Source: Sciurus carolinensis
Taxonomy: Eukaryota; Chordata; Mammalia; Rodentia; Sciuridae
NCBI RefSeq assembly: GCF_902686445.1
Contig: NC_062214.1
Span: 41,177,454-41,241,453, forward strand
Length of the DNA: 64,000 bases
Reading direction: 5' to 3'
The translations under genes were made by a program, and so were the position numbers. Shown here one piece after another: positions 12,116 through 23,199 of the stretch. The notes beneath the pieces are model-generated. The model saw nothing but the letters and a program-made list of their open reading frames with translations. It did no database searches and was not told where the DNA came from. The number at the start of each line of letters is the position of its first letter. Within the stretch, counting starts at the first letter, position 1.

Positions 12116-14068
12116 AGACATTACAATAAAACACTGTTAAGCAACATTTGATGACTTAACAATGTTAAGTGATAACATAGGAAATGCTAAAGAAACAAAT
12201 GTGGGCTCTATCTGAAAGTACCAAGAATCAAAGAGTGCCTTGAACTTTGCTCTGACTCTGACAGTTGGAATGGAAAACCAAGGGTCACCAAGTGCTGCAT
12301 TTGCAAATGCGCTGCATACAAAACACCCAATCTGTTATGGCACAGCTTGGCACCATGTGAGTTTAATCAGACAGCTGAGAAGCTAGATGTGACAATAATC
12401 TATTTTCTGTTAGTATATAAAAACAAGCTATCACTTTCCATGTTCCCTTAATGATAAAGGCTATGTGAGAGAGGGAAGGATGAGGTAAAGAAAACTCACT
12501 TGAAGCATTCTTAGTTGGTCAGCCAAGTCTAGAAGTTAGAGGGCCCCGTTTGCCACCTGACTGCAACTGCATGAGGAAACCCCAATACCCAAGTGAAAAA
12601 CTGCCCCATTAAGCACCATCAGCTGCAAACTACAAGAGATAGTAATAAATTGCTATTTAAAGTCACTGAAAAAATAAAAATTAATTCTAGAGTTATTTTT
12701 AAAATTTATGTGTGATACAATAAAACCTCTGAGAGAACCTGACTGAGCAGGTTACCAAAATAATTTTTTCCTTGAGGTCAAATTTTTCACTTGGGCTTTA
12801 GGGTCATGACATTAGATGATTATTTTCAGAAGTGTGTAAAACTTCCAAAACTCAGTTTTGGAAGTAATTTATTAGTTTTGAGGCCTCTTCAAATGTACAA
12901 CTTCACAGTCTTACTCAAATATAAGCACAGCCATACTCTGAAACTTGCACTTCCTTAGATCAGTTCTGTGTTATGAATCTCAGAATGCTAGAATGTCCCC
13001 CCAAGGACAGAAATTTACCAGTCTTCAACTTTTCCAAGTCCCTCATTTCTCCCCTTTAGCTCTCACTGGAACCTCCAGCCTCTAAGTACTTCCCCAATCC
13101 GTGGTTCACTGGAAGTAGTGGACCCTATGTGCAGACATCTTCAGCCAGGTGTCACTAAAAGAATCAACCTAATGTTTATGTAGCACTTTACAATTCAGAA
13201 AGGGCTCTCTCAAGCCCTGTCTTGTTGATTTCATTTTTAATACCAGAGGTCTTAAGATTCCCCTTAAAGAAGTAACTAAGGGAACTTTGAGAGGTCCCCT
13301 GAAAGCATGAAGACACTAGATCTGTACTTTTGTCTATTATCTGCTTCAATAGCTCACCATGGCAAGAGGGTGACCAATAGTTGAGAACTCCTGTGACCAT
13401 GTCCTGTGATTCCACTGTTCTCAATGAAAACAGTTGGTCCATGCCTTGGCACAAAGATTCAGATTCCAGCCAAACAAGCAATTATGTTCCCCAGAGAAAC
13501 AAATTAAATGAAGTAATCAACAATGTGTATTGGCAGGAAGACAGTCAGAAAAACAACAGTTGTGTTAAACTGAGTTCTTACATGTAGTTGGCTTGGAAGA
13601 TTAAGTTATAATAAGTCCAATGAAGCCTAACTATGACTAAAATAGACACGCATCTTTTTGCTTCCAACTATCTTGAAAAAGTAACAATGATGCAATACTA
13701 TAAATCTTCAGTTAATTAATTCCAAGTTTTCGGCATCAAGCTTTGCACCTCATCCTATATTACATACCATCTGTCTATGGTGAATATTTAGTTCTCACTA
13801 ACATCCTGCTTCCCTACTCTTAGAATAAATGTATCTTCTTAAAAATCAGAAAAAAATGTTCTGCTAGACCACAGAGGGAATAAGGACTTGGATTTCAAAT
13901 AAACTGATAATCACTGCTTTATAATTGATTGCTGCCATCTCCTGTGTTAAAAAAGCAGCACCTTCATAACTGTGAACAAAAATAATAATGTTTAATAGGA
14001 ATAATTCTTATCAATCAGAAGGCAAATTTTCTACTCACAGAGGAAAAAAAAAAGCTTAATTCTCTTAC

Positions 14069-14152
14069 CTCTAAGTGACTTCGCCTCTCAGCAATCACAC
14101 GTTCATCTTTGTTTCCAAATAGTTTCTTTGGGGGGAATTCAAGGGCAGAAAG
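14069..14152 (-). CDS. KIF16B: KIF16B coding exon, PX domain membrane-insertion loop and helix (28 codons)
   Basis: Third KIF16B exon in the window, minus strand. It follows the acceptor ...TATTTCAG and ends at the donor GAG|GTAAGAGA, phase 0 at both ends. It encodes LSALEFPPKKLFGNKDERVI followed by AERRSHLE. The PPK segment is the proline-rich PX loop. The adjacent Leu-Phe (codons 11-12) corresponds to the hydrophobic pair reported for human KIF16B as inserting into the membrane (from memory). The Arg-Arg before Ser-His-Leu-Glu sits where PX domains keep a conserved phosphate-binding Arg. From memory the human exon starts LAALEF, so the Ser at codon 2 looks like a substitution. The expected continuation (KYLRDFF...) is not found between here and position 1. 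Confidence 0.95.
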
Positions 14153-14269
14153 CTGAAATACATATTTTACAAGAGCTGCATTACTATTATACCCAGGATC
14201 ACTGAGCTATCATTAGCTATTATTTGGAATCTCTATCAGGGGAAAAGAGAAAGAAGCTGAAAGGTTAAA

Positions 14270-14400
14270 GATGAAGGGTCCTGCCTCACTTTGCCACCAA
14301 CCACGTGACTTTGGAGAGATCACGCAACCTTGGATCAGATTTCCCAAAGGTCAAATGAGTGGTGGAACTTGATTTTTAATGCTCTGTCTCATATCATGTA
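14270..14400 (+). repeat. MIR-like fragment
   Basis: Old SINE wording: CCACGTGACTTTGGAGAGAT, then TCAAATGAGTGGTGGAACTT, the layout of a MIR core. It lies about 120 bp upstream (gene sense) of the 28-codon KIF16B exon. Confidence 0.5.
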
Positions 14401-14942
14401 TCAGACTCTGTGCCATATGGTGTTCTACAATTTTTGTTTTTTAGAACACAAGTTTATTCTTTTGGTCCCCTTCTTTACTTTTGTGTTGAGATGAGAATTT
14501 GAAAACTCAACCTACACACAACCAGAACGTTTTGTAAAATAGCTCTGAGATGACTGCTAAGGTTCTCTAAACATTCCACACTGCCTTTTTCTGGTTGCTA
14601 TTGCAAATGAAGACTGCCCATGTGAAAAGAGGGCTTTTGGGGAAGCTCTCACTTTATTTTCCCAAAAGTGAATGTTCAGAATTAGTATTAACCTAGTATT
14701 GAAATTTCAGTCATTTTTCTTATGCTTTTCTTCTTGAATGTATAAAAATTATAATGAGAAGATACATTTTATTATAGGCTCCCAGGCTAGAAAGGACTCT
14801 ATATAATCTGGTTAGAAACTACCCAGCCTGGGTTGCTTTGGGAGAATGAATGCAAAGCAGTAAAAACTGCTTTGTTGATGGAATTCACCATTTCCTTCCT
14901 TTCTTACCTTGTTGAGTCCAGACAAATTTATTAAGAAAAAAT

Positions 14943-15176
14943 GAGCTTGGTGCAGTGGCGCACACCTGTAATCCCAGCAGCTTGGTAGTCTAAGGCAGGA
15001 GGATAGCGAGTTCAAAGTCAGCCTCAGCAAAAAGTGAGGCGCTAAGCAACTCAGTGAGTCCCTGTCTCTAAATAAAATATAAAATAGGGCTGGAAATGTG
15101 GCTCAGTGGTCAAGTGCCCCTGAGTTCAATCCCTGGTAGTCCGACCCCCCAAAAAAAAGAAAAGAAAAAAAAAAAT
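14943..15176 (+). mobile_element. MEN-type SINE (B1-ID dimer), sense
   Basis: A 7SL-derived B1-like half (GGTGCAGTGGCGCACACCTG, TAATCCCAGCAGCTTGG, GAGTTCAAAGTCAGCCTCAG) joined through CCCTGTCTCTAAATAAAATA to an ID half (GGGCTGGAAATGTGGCTCAG ... GAGTTCAATCCCTGG) with an A-rich tail. This dimer is typical of squirrels (from memory), and is the main basis for assigning the organism. Confidence 0.9.
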
Positions 15177-15840
15177 TTTTCCCCACAATGTAGGGCACAA
15201 TATGACACCAAATTCCTATTTTATACCTAAGCAAATCTCTAAGTTTATTTATATTTATATTGCTACAGCAAGTGTCAAAAATATAGCACATATATATATA
15301 TTTAAAAAACACAGCATTAAAATATACTGGACATACAGGAAAGTGCATATATAAGGGGACAACGTGATGAATTTTAAAGATCTCATATAATAAGGGAATA
15401 AAGTGATGAATTTTCAAGATCTCCATATACCATGTGGCTAGTACCCAAGTGAAGAAATGAAATGCTGCCATCGCCCCAGGAACCACAGAGGCTGTTTCCA
15501 GTCACTCCCTCCCACCACTGCAAAGGTCAATGCTAGTCTGAATGACTTATAACAGCATAGTTTGAGTCTTCCTATTTTTGAATTTCATGTAAATGGCATC
15601 ATGTAATATGAAGTCTTTAGTATCTACCTCCTTCTGCTCAACATCCTGTTTATGAGATTCATCTGTATTGTTATGTGTGGCGATAAATGCTCATTCTCAT
15701 TGCTGTACAGTATTCCATTAGGTGAACCTTCTACAACTTATTTGCTCATTCTTTTGTTATTGAGACCTTTGTTCATTTCCAGATTTTGGCTATTAGGTAC
15801 TGTGCTGTTCTAAACACTTGCCTATAGGTCTTATGATGGA

Positions 15841-15845
15841 GATCG

Positions 15846-15894
<49 letters not shown>

Positions 15895-15899
15895 ATCTA
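15841..15899. repeat. (TATC)n tetranucleotide microsatellite
   Basis: About twelve TATC units, starting from GATCGATC. It lies inside the old antisense L1. Confidence 0.95.
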
Positions 15900-16007
15900 T
15901 CTCCCATTCACTTCTGTTGGTTATACTCCTAGGAAGAGAAATGATGCTGGGTCATATGGTACACATACGTTCAGCTGTATCTGTAAATATTGAATGGTTT
16001 TTCTAAG

Positions 16008-16025
16008 GTGTGTGTGTGTGTGTGT
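16008..16025. repeat. (TG)n dinucleotide repeat
   Basis: Nine TG units within the antisense L1. Confidence 0.9.
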
Positions 16026-16309
16026 TTATTAACTGACATTCCTATCAGAAGTGACTGAGAGATCCAGTCACCAACGCTTATAACTGTTGGCTTTTTCATC
16101 TTAGTGTTTCTGGTGGGTGTGGAGACATTTCTATTATGGTTCACATTTGCATTTCTTTGATGACTACTGATGCTGAATATCTTTTCATATACTCATTGAT
16201 CTTCTTGTTAGTCACTTTGGGGAAGTGTCCATTCAAATCTTTTGCCCATTTTAAAATTAGGAGTCTGCTTTTTCCTTAGTAATTCTCTTTTTCATGCTCT
16301 TTTTAAAAT

Positions 16310-16500
16310 GTTTTTTAATCTGTTCTTTTTAAGATATACACAGCAGTAGAGTGTATTTTGACATTTTAGACATACATGGACTATAACTTATTCTAATTAG
16401 GATTCTATTCTTGTGGTTGTACATGATGTGGAGTTTCATGGTGGTGGATTCATATATAAATATAGGAAAAGTTAAGACAGTGGAATGAAGTGGATGTAAC
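16310..16500 (-). mobile_element. Squirrel-type L1 3' end, antisense
   Basis: Reverse complement of the L1 3'-UTR wording seen in sense at 21600-21790: AGCAGTAGAGTGTATTTTGA here against TCAAAGTACACTCTAGTG there, plus CATGATGTGGAGTTTC. Short 3'-terminal piece. Confidence 0.7.
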
Positions 16501-16627
16501 TTTTCAGACTCTTGAAGGTGCTGCTGATGACTTTTTCAAAGTTAACTGTCAGTTGGGCTGATATTTGCTCCTTTCATACTCCAGTGCTTTTTACTTTTGT
16601 CTTGTATTGTCTTTTTACTTTTGTCAA

Positions 16628-16790
16628 CGTATTGGGGATTGAACCCTGCCGTGCTTTACCACTAAGCTACATTCCCAGTCCTTTTTATATTTTATTTTGG
16701 GACAGGGTTTTTCTAAGTTTCTCGGCTGCCCTTGAAGTTGTCATGTTCTTACACCATTGGGCTTATAGGAGTGTGCCACTGCACTTGGCC
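16628..16790 (-). mobile_element. MEN-type SINE, antisense, degenerate
   Basis: The ID half comes first in plus orientation (TTGGGGATTGAACCCTGCC, ACCACTAAGCTACATTCCCA), then the B1 half (GGGACAGGGTTTTTCTAAGT, GGAGTGTGCCACTGCACTTG). This is the order of a B1-ID dimer read backwards. Some of it is deleted. Confidence 0.8.
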
Positions 16791-16892
16791 TCCAGTGCTT
16801 TTTCTACCAAAGCAGAGAAACCTTGTAGTGGGTGGTGCTACCACTAAGGGATGGATTTCCTCTCCTCCTTTTCTCACCAGTGCTCTGATTTT

Positions 16893-17096
16893 GTTGGAAC
16901 TGTTAATCACTGCCTAGCAGCCATACATTCATATTTCTGGCTTTAGTACACTTAAAGAAGAGTTGCTTTCTTTAATCTTTATCCTAGATCTCCAAAGGCT
17001 TCACACCAGCTTCTATACACTGCAGATATCCTTTATCTCATTGTCATAAAAGACATAGAGTCAGTCCTGATCGATTCTTCATCTTGACTTTGCAAC
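16893..17096 (+). repeat. Inverted repeat, left arm
   Basis: This stretch, from TTGGAACTGTTAATCACTGC to TCTTGACTTTGCA, is the reverse complement of 17978-18246 at roughly 90% identity over about 165 aligned bases (counted by eye), ignoring an insertion in the other arm. Longest shared blocks include CTTTAATCTTTATCCTAGAT and CTATACACTGCAGATA. No coding content. Confidence 0.85.
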
Positions 17097-17234
17097 TCAC
17101 ACTTAATTTTAAAATCAGTTTAAGATAAAATGCAAATTCACTGGCACTGAGATAAGACAGACTCAGTTTGAATCTCAGCTTGACCAACTAGCTAATTAAC
17201 TGTGTTCGTCTGAACCCGAGTAATCTCAGTTGAA

Positions 17235-17261
17235 ACACACACACACACACACACACACACC
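17235..17261. repeat. (AC)n dinucleotide repeat
   Basis: About 13 AC units between the two arms of the inverted repeat. Confidence 0.95.
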
Positions 17262-17977
17262 AAACCTGACAGTTTTCTGTGAAGATTTAGTATAGAATGG
17301 TGAACAGACCTTACCCATAATATTTGTTGTCAGAGATGGGTAATGACTCAGAAAGCATTATGCCTGCATGCCCTCACTCTCTCTCTGCATCTACTAGGCT
17401 GGTGATGTGGCTTCAAAGAGCAGAGGACTTTCTGGATTCTGGCCTTATTGGCACAAACACTTTTGCCCGTGTTGCTGCTCAGAGATGACAGGTACAGCAG
17501 GGATAGTCTTCTGAACTTCACCCAGCCTCAATATCATCTTATACAAATGTGCTCCCCACTGAAGCAGTGATGCTGAAAGCTTGGCAGTTGGTTGTTTTGT
17601 TAATTTTTATGTGGCTGATGAGGTGATGTAGCTTGTGAGGAGAAATTTATGGTCACATTCATGGGCTGAACCAGAAATTGTACACCAAGGATTTCAGGCA
17701 TCTGAATCAGGTAAGGAGCAAGCGTTCCCATTTCCTTGAGTGGTACTCCCGATTCAGATGGAGGTTAATATTTTGTGCTATTAATAATCAACATATGAAA
17801 CAACCATGTATAAATTATGGGCAACTATGTTGTTCTGATTTTAGGAGGAAAAGAAAAGATTAACTTTAAATGACTTTCAGGCATATAATCTTACGGACAA
17901 TGAAATTCACAACAGTTTAACTATAGAGATTAGGAAATGAAATTCCAGAGGTAAGCGACTTAGATTCAGGGTATCAG

Positions 17978-18246
17978 GTGCAAAGTCAAGAAGAAGAATC
18001 AATCAGGACTGACTCCACGTCTTTTATGACAATGAAGTAAAGGGTATCTGCAGTGTATAGAAGAAGCTGGTGTGAACTCTTTGGAGATCTAGGATAAAGA
18101 TTAAAGAAAGAAATGATTCTTTAAGTGTACTAAATCAGAAATGGCTTAGTACACTTAAATGTACTAAGTGACTAACAGATGGGTAGCATATAGAGCATAG
18201 ATACAAGTGTGTGGCTGCTAGGTAGTGATCAACAGTTCCAACAAGA
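17978..18246 (-). repeat. Inverted repeat, right arm, with an insertion of about 60 bases
   Basis: Pairs in inverse orientation with the left arm about 0.9 kb away. Relative to the left arm it holds an extra block (about 18143-18202) made of a small hairpin (arms CTTAGTACA and TGTACTAAG, 18145-18153 and 18160-18168) and 40 bases matching the nearby Tigger element in reverse. Confidence 0.85.
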
Positions 18247-19091
18247 GCTGCCAATGGAGCACACTGTACCCCAACAAGGGAACACGAGAACCACAGGGAC
18301 TGGCAAGAGCAGTGGGGAATGGCAGGAAGAGGGAAGGATCTGGAAATGAGCTCCCTGGAGGCCCATTTTAGGACATATAAACCAAGTTAGTTCCAATCAC
18401 CTTACTCCTTTCTAATTAAAAGATAAGAATAATGATGGCTCTCCTTACAGGTAGTTAAATGGAAGGAGAAAAGGAATAGAAACAGAAGTTCCAATGTGAT
18501 TCAGATAGAAATGCAAGCTGTTGGGCCCACATCCTATTAGTGGGGCCAGGAAAAGAACAAACTGAAGTAGAAAGTCAAATCCACAATGCAAAATATATAG
18601 AAAAGAAATGACTCCATTAAAATAACTACGTTTACATCAGAAACTGCTTTCTAATTGCAGCATAAGAGAACTCATTCCCTCTGATAGTGTGGAAACTACC
18701 TATATTTCTCCCTTTCTGAGAACTTAATGGTAATGTTTAGGTCTTGCTATTTATTAAGTCAGGTTGGATGAGATGAAATTTCCAATTCTTTAAGTTAAAA
18801 AGTACTGGATTATCAACCATTTCATTGAGGTATACCTTGTAAAAGATTCTGACACTTTAAAGTGACTGCTGGGGGTCACTTAAATTTCCATCAACTGTAT
18901 TTTCTGCCAAGCGAAAGTATTCTTATTTGATGGGTTACTGAATGGCTATATCTAAATGAATCTATTTCAAAAGAATACTTTTCTTTAAAATGCTAAAATT
19001 CAAAAAAACAAAACAAAGTATATTAGAAAGTATACAACATTAAAATAGAAAAGGAATTGGAATAGCAGTCAGGAAGCCATTTGGAGAACAA

Positions 19092-19815
19092 TACACTGTT
19101 CTCCCTTATCGATAATTTTGCTTCCCAGTTTCAGTTATCCTCAGTTTGAAAATATCAAATGGAAAATACCAGAATAATGCATAAGTTTAAACTTGCACAC
19201 TACTCTGAATATTGTGATGAAATCTCACTCCTTCCTGCCCAGGCTACAAATCATTCCTTTGATCAGTGTATCCATGCTGTATATGCTACCCATCTGTTAG
19301 TCACTTAACGGCTATCTTGACTGTTATTAGATCAATTGTTCCAGTATTTCTTGTATTCAAGTAACCCTTATTTTACTTAATAATAGCTTGAAAGCACCAG
19401 AGTAGTGATGCTGGCAATTTAGATATAGTAAAAAAAAATCTATAATGTACTTTCTTTAAATGAAAAGTCAAAAATTCTTAAAAAGGAAAAAAAAAGGTAT
19501 GCTGAGATTGCTAAAATTGGCAGATTAACATTTTGAAAGTGTGTGAGAGAAATGAAGGGAGAGGGAAAGAGAAGAGGTGAGAGAGAGCAAGAGTGAGAAC
19601 ACACATAAACACAATAATTTAACTTTTATTACAGTATATTGCTCTGATTGTTCTATCTTATTATATTATTGTTGTTAATCTCTCACTGTGCTTAAAAGTT
19701 AAACTTCATCATAAGTATGTATATATAGAAAAAAACATATAATGTCAGTACTATTTGTGTTTCAAGCACCCATGGGGTCTGGGAACACATCCCCCATGTG
19801 TAACAAGGGACTACT
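19092..19815 (+). mobile_element. Tigger-type (Tc1/mariner, pogo-like) DNA transposon remnant
   Basis: The end sequences CTTATCGATAATTTTGCTTC and, at the other end, CCATGGGGTCTGGGAACACA followed by AACAAGGGACTACTA are in the Tigger layout, with short inverted termini. Inside, around 19385-19520, reading SSDAGN then a lysine-rich stretch recalls the N-terminal DNA-binding part of a Tigger transposase, broken by frameshifts and stops. Most of the transposase gene is missing. Inactive. Confidence 0.7.
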
Positions 19816-20839
19816 AAATAGTTGCTGACATAGAACATTTATAGTCATATTCCTGAACCTATCCTTCAGCAGAGAAAAAAAGATAGTTATCTTAACTTGG
19901 ATTGGCTTCCTTGGCTCAAATAAATAAGTGCCTGAAAAATGGGAAAAGACAGAGGGCCCTGGTGCTGACCTGCTATCTAACTAGAATGGGAAGAAAGAGA
20001 ACAGAGGCAGGAACTGCTGTTTCATTCCGAAAATGACAATAATACAGTAAAAATCCTGTAAGAAGCCCAGGGAAGAAGACAGGCCTGAACTTTCTCATTC
20101 TACAAGTGCAAAGGTATTGCTTCATCTGTATTAAAACAATCCTCCTCAGGTTTCATTTCTGAATTTTGAATTAATTAAACTACCTAAAATGCTTTAAAAA
20201 TAAACAATTTACCAAGATCAAAAAAGCAACTGGCCAGGACACATAATTATGCCTGGAGGTCCAAAGGAAAAAACAAGAACAAAGAAACTTCCATTTGTTG
20301 AATATACTGCTGTTTGAAATGCAACATTTTTAACAAATTAAGAATATATGAGAGAGGTTCATAGAGGAAGTGATCCTGAATCATCCTTGATGTCTCAACT
20401 CATGTCCCACAAACATCTTTTGTTTGCTTGTTTTGATTTCTCATGTTAAATAGAAAATTCTAAAAAAAATCAGCAATATTATCTATAACTTTTCATTTCC
20501 TCTCAAGTACTTGTATTTGCACATTTTCATTTTTATTGCCTCCATATTTCTAATCTAGCAGAAAGTCTAGATTTGATTTTCATGAGAAGTACTGTCAGGA
20601 ACAATCTGTGGATGGAGAGACTCCTCTTTGATTTCCTTTGTAACCCGTGAAAAAGGAAATACAGTGTTCTATATTTCAAAAAATTAAAGTCCCTGAAGCT
20701 CTGTAGTCCTCACAACAACTAAATTCTAAATGGATTCAGGTAAGTATTTATGATTTACATACAATGTTCAAGATACTTGGCATTCAGTAATGAGTGAGAA
20801 AGAATTTTCTTTCTTTCTATAAGATACCATTTTCATAAG

Positions 20840-21500
20840 GAACAAGCACCATCATTACTCCTTATAACTTGTATGAAGAGAGTCTTGTGTTGAAAAGTAT
20901 GATCAGGACAAAAATAATTTTCTATAAACCATAAAAATGGGTGAGCATTTCTGGTTAAAGATGGTGGTACAAAGGTTTTATCTGTGCCCTCTCCTCCTCC
21001 AAAAGTACTAGAGGCAAAACCAAAAAACAAAAAGTAAACAAAAAACTGCGAAGGAGGAAGGAAGCTCTCATAGTTCAAATTGCCAGGCAGGCAGCACCTG
21101 GGCCTGCACCTTGGAGAGGGGAAGAGAGGAGGGGGAGATGAGGGGCTTCCCAGAAGCCTCTCACAATACCTTACTCTTCTCCTGGACTTTTGGCACCACA
21201 GGCCAACCACCACAGTAACCACCCAAACTCTCAGGCATCCCAACTGCACTGGGACTACTATGTCTAAGTCTGGAGGATAAGAAAGAGGTAGGGGATGCCC
21301 ACATCCAGGAGGAAGGTAAGAGAAGCCTCCGCCTCCAGTGTCAGAGGGAGGCATTAGGCTTTGTCATCCACAGCCACTGATTCACAGCCTTTGTGAAAAC
21401 CAACTGACAAGAGAACAGATGTCTCAAGTGAGGGTGGTGGTGGGGGGACTAATGGAAAACATTTCAGAAAAATTCTAAGGAACTTTGGATGGGTATGCCA
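20840..21500 (+). repeat. GC-richer block, possibly L1 5' UTR
   Basis: Contrasts with the AT-rich surroundings. It starts TGGTTAAAGATGGTGGTAC and contains polypurine and polypyrimidine stretches. A phrase here (CTCAGGCATCCCAACTGCA) recurs at about 22651 as CTCAGGCATCCCAGCTGCA, which suggests the 21-24.6 kb region was one old L1 5' region later interrupted. The 173-residue minus-strand open frame over it has no recognisable domain. Confidence 0.35.
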
Positions 21501-21589
21501 TAGTTTGCTACCTTCTCCTCTCCAGTATCTGCCCCTTTCTTCACTCCATGCTACAATGGTGTTTGCCCAAAAAAATCAGTTTGCTTTAC

Positions 21590-21830
21590 TTGAAGATAAG
21601 AATAATAGGAAAGACAGTAGACTGAATTGGACATAACTTTCCTATGCTCATATATAAATACATGACCAGTGAAAAACTCCACATCATGTATAACACTAAG
21701 AATAGGAGCCTAATTAGAGTAAATTATACACCATGAACGTATAATACGTCAAAGTACACTCTAGTGTCATGTATATCTAAAAAGAAAAAAACTAAAAAAA
21801 TTCATTTTTTAAATTAAAAAAAAATGTGCA
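21590..21830 (+). mobile_element. Squirrel-type L1 3' end, sense
   Basis: ATTGGACATAACTTTCCTAT, ACTCCACATCATGTATAACA and CACTCTAGTGTCATGTATAT followed by an A-rich tail. Same wording as the antisense copies near 16.3 and 45.9 kb, so these are one L1 3'-UTR family. Confidence 0.8.
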
Positions 21831-21918
21831 CCACTTAAGGATTGACCAAAGTTACTAAGGAAAAATTCAGACAAGTAATTGTTCAGAGCCACAGAAAATC
21901 ACTATAAAAAAGAGCCAA

Positions 21919-22016
21919 GGGGCTGGGGAGATAGCTCAGTCGGTAGAGTGCTTGCCTTGCAAGCACAAGGCCCTGGGTTCGATCCCCAGCACCAAAAAAA
22001 AAAAAAAAAAAAAAAA
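21919..22016 (+). mobile_element. ID-type SINE, near-intact, with 23-A tail
   Basis: tRNA-derived SINE. The pol III box A (TAGCTCAGTCGG, 21932-21943) and box B (GGTTCGATCCC, 21976-21986, an exact match to the GGTTCGANNCC consensus) are both preserved, followed by CAGCACC and an uninterrupted A run. It is flanked by similar sequences AAAAGAGCCAA and AAAAGTGCCAA, a likely target duplication with one mismatch. It is probably among the youngest insertions in the window. Part of a 132-residue open frame is an accident of this insertion. Confidence 0.92.
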
Positions 22017-22719
22017 GTGCCAAAAGGAACAAGTGAATCACAATTTGAAAGGAGAAAAAATAAGGGGGGAAAGTGGGTAGGACAAATGAGCCAGTTCTGG
22101 GAGGGGTGGCTGATTCTAAGACTGAACCAGGGAAAACAAAAGATGAGCCAGAAAGAGCTTATAGAGTTAGATAGTAAGGAAGTGCTCAAACTCAAACACA
22201 GTGATGCGGTGGTCTTGAAGGAACACCAGCATCAACTGAAAGAGCTCCTAATGGCCAAGGATAGAATAACAAAATAAGAAAAAAGACTAGCATTTGCATA
22301 TAACCCAAAATATAATGATTGAATAAACTATTAAACAAATAAATATATCGGGAAGAACAGACACGTTTCCATTCAGAATAATTCTAAGTAATTTGTGTAG
22401 ATGCCTCATTCTCAGGGAAGTGTAGTCTATCTCCCCACTCCTAAGATATGTGCTATGCATAAGACTTCCATTCCAAAAGCACAGCACATAGAAAGGTGGT
22501 GGTGGGGGACAAGTAAGTTTACAGTGGAGAAACCTCAGCCAGGTGATCAAGGGAATATCCACAGTTGATGAGTCATGCTGGTGTACAGCTTTGACGTTAC
22601 ATGATCTTTGACGTTATATAATCTTTGGCATTATTTAACCACCTACACACTCAGGCATCCCAGCTGCATTGGGGTCACTGTCTTTGACATTTCATGATCA
22701 TTCTGGGAACTTACCTACT

Positions 22720-23100
22720 ATGTTGTCTCCCTCTTCCAAAACCATAAACTTCATTTACTCATGAGAAAACATCAGACAAATCTCAAATGGGAACATTCTA
22801 TAAAATACTGACCAGTTACCATCAACAGTGTCAAAGTCATTAAAAAAAAAAAAAAAAGTATGAGAAACTGTCACAAGCAGGAGGACCCTAAGAAGAGATA
22901 AGTTAATGTAATATTATATCCCAGATGGGATCCTGGAACAGAAAAAAGACATTCAGTGAAAACTAAGGAAATATGAATTAAGTATAGACTATGGTTAATA
23001 ATTATGTATCAAATTGGTTCACTATTTAAAGGTATTCTACTAATGATAAAATACATTATTAATAGAAGTTGGGAAAGGTATGTCAAAACTTTTTGTATTA
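22720..23100 (+). repeat. Old interspersed repeat, probably an L1M-type 3' end
   Basis: Recognised by wording common in old mammalian repeats: GAGAAAACATCAGACAAATC, GATGGGATCCTGGAACAGAA, then AGTATAGACTATGGTTAATA. Family assignment uncertain. Confidence 0.4.
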
Positions 23101-23199
23101 TCCTCATCTTTTTTTTGTAGTCTAAACCTATTCTAAAGTGGGCTTTCTGGTTTCTGATCCTATATGTAAGGAACTTGGAAGTCATCACTCCTATACAGC

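Larger units (their letters stand above)
1..14068 (-). other. KIF16B: KIF16B intron, 3' side, partial
   Basis: Starts with the donor GTAAGAGA after the 28-codon exon and reaches the low-coordinate edge of the window. I looked on the minus strand for the expected last coding exon (continuing with a KYLRDFF-like sequence) and did not find it, so it probably lies outside. Besides the L1s, MIR/L2, LTR and microsatellite listed separately, 7450-9990, 10090-10800, 10860-11790 and 12120-14060 hold nothing I can assign. Confidence 0.75.
15530..16300 (-). mobile_element. Old L1 (L1M type), antisense, 3' part
   Basis: Degenerate antisense ORF2 end: TAAATGGCATCATGTAATAT, then CATTGCTGTACAGTATTCCA, ATGCTGGGTCATATGGTA and TTTTGCCCATTTTAAAATTA in the order expected for an L1 read backwards. 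It contains the TATC and TG microsatellites. Confidence 0.8.

Noticed and set aside
14903..14909. CTTACCT resembling a minus-strand splice donor
   Set aside because: The sequence before it gives no KIF16B-like codons and no acceptor pairs with it.
15841..15899. Regular short repeats considered as a CRISPR-like array
   Set aside because: It is a simple tetranucleotide microsatellite with no spacers, in a mammalian intron.
20833..21354. 173-codon open frame on the minus strand, the longest not tied to L1 ORF2 or L2
   Set aside because: Proline- and glycine-rich start, low-complexity, no recognisable domain, and it overlaps probable L1 5'-UTR sequence.
21919..22016. Possible tRNA gene
   Set aside because: Boxes A and B are tRNA-like but the sequence cannot form a full cloverleaf and ends in an A tail: an ID SINE.
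21879..22277. 132-codon plus-strand open frame
   Set aside because: Its middle is the ID SINE and its A tail (a run of lysines), so it is a chance reading frame.
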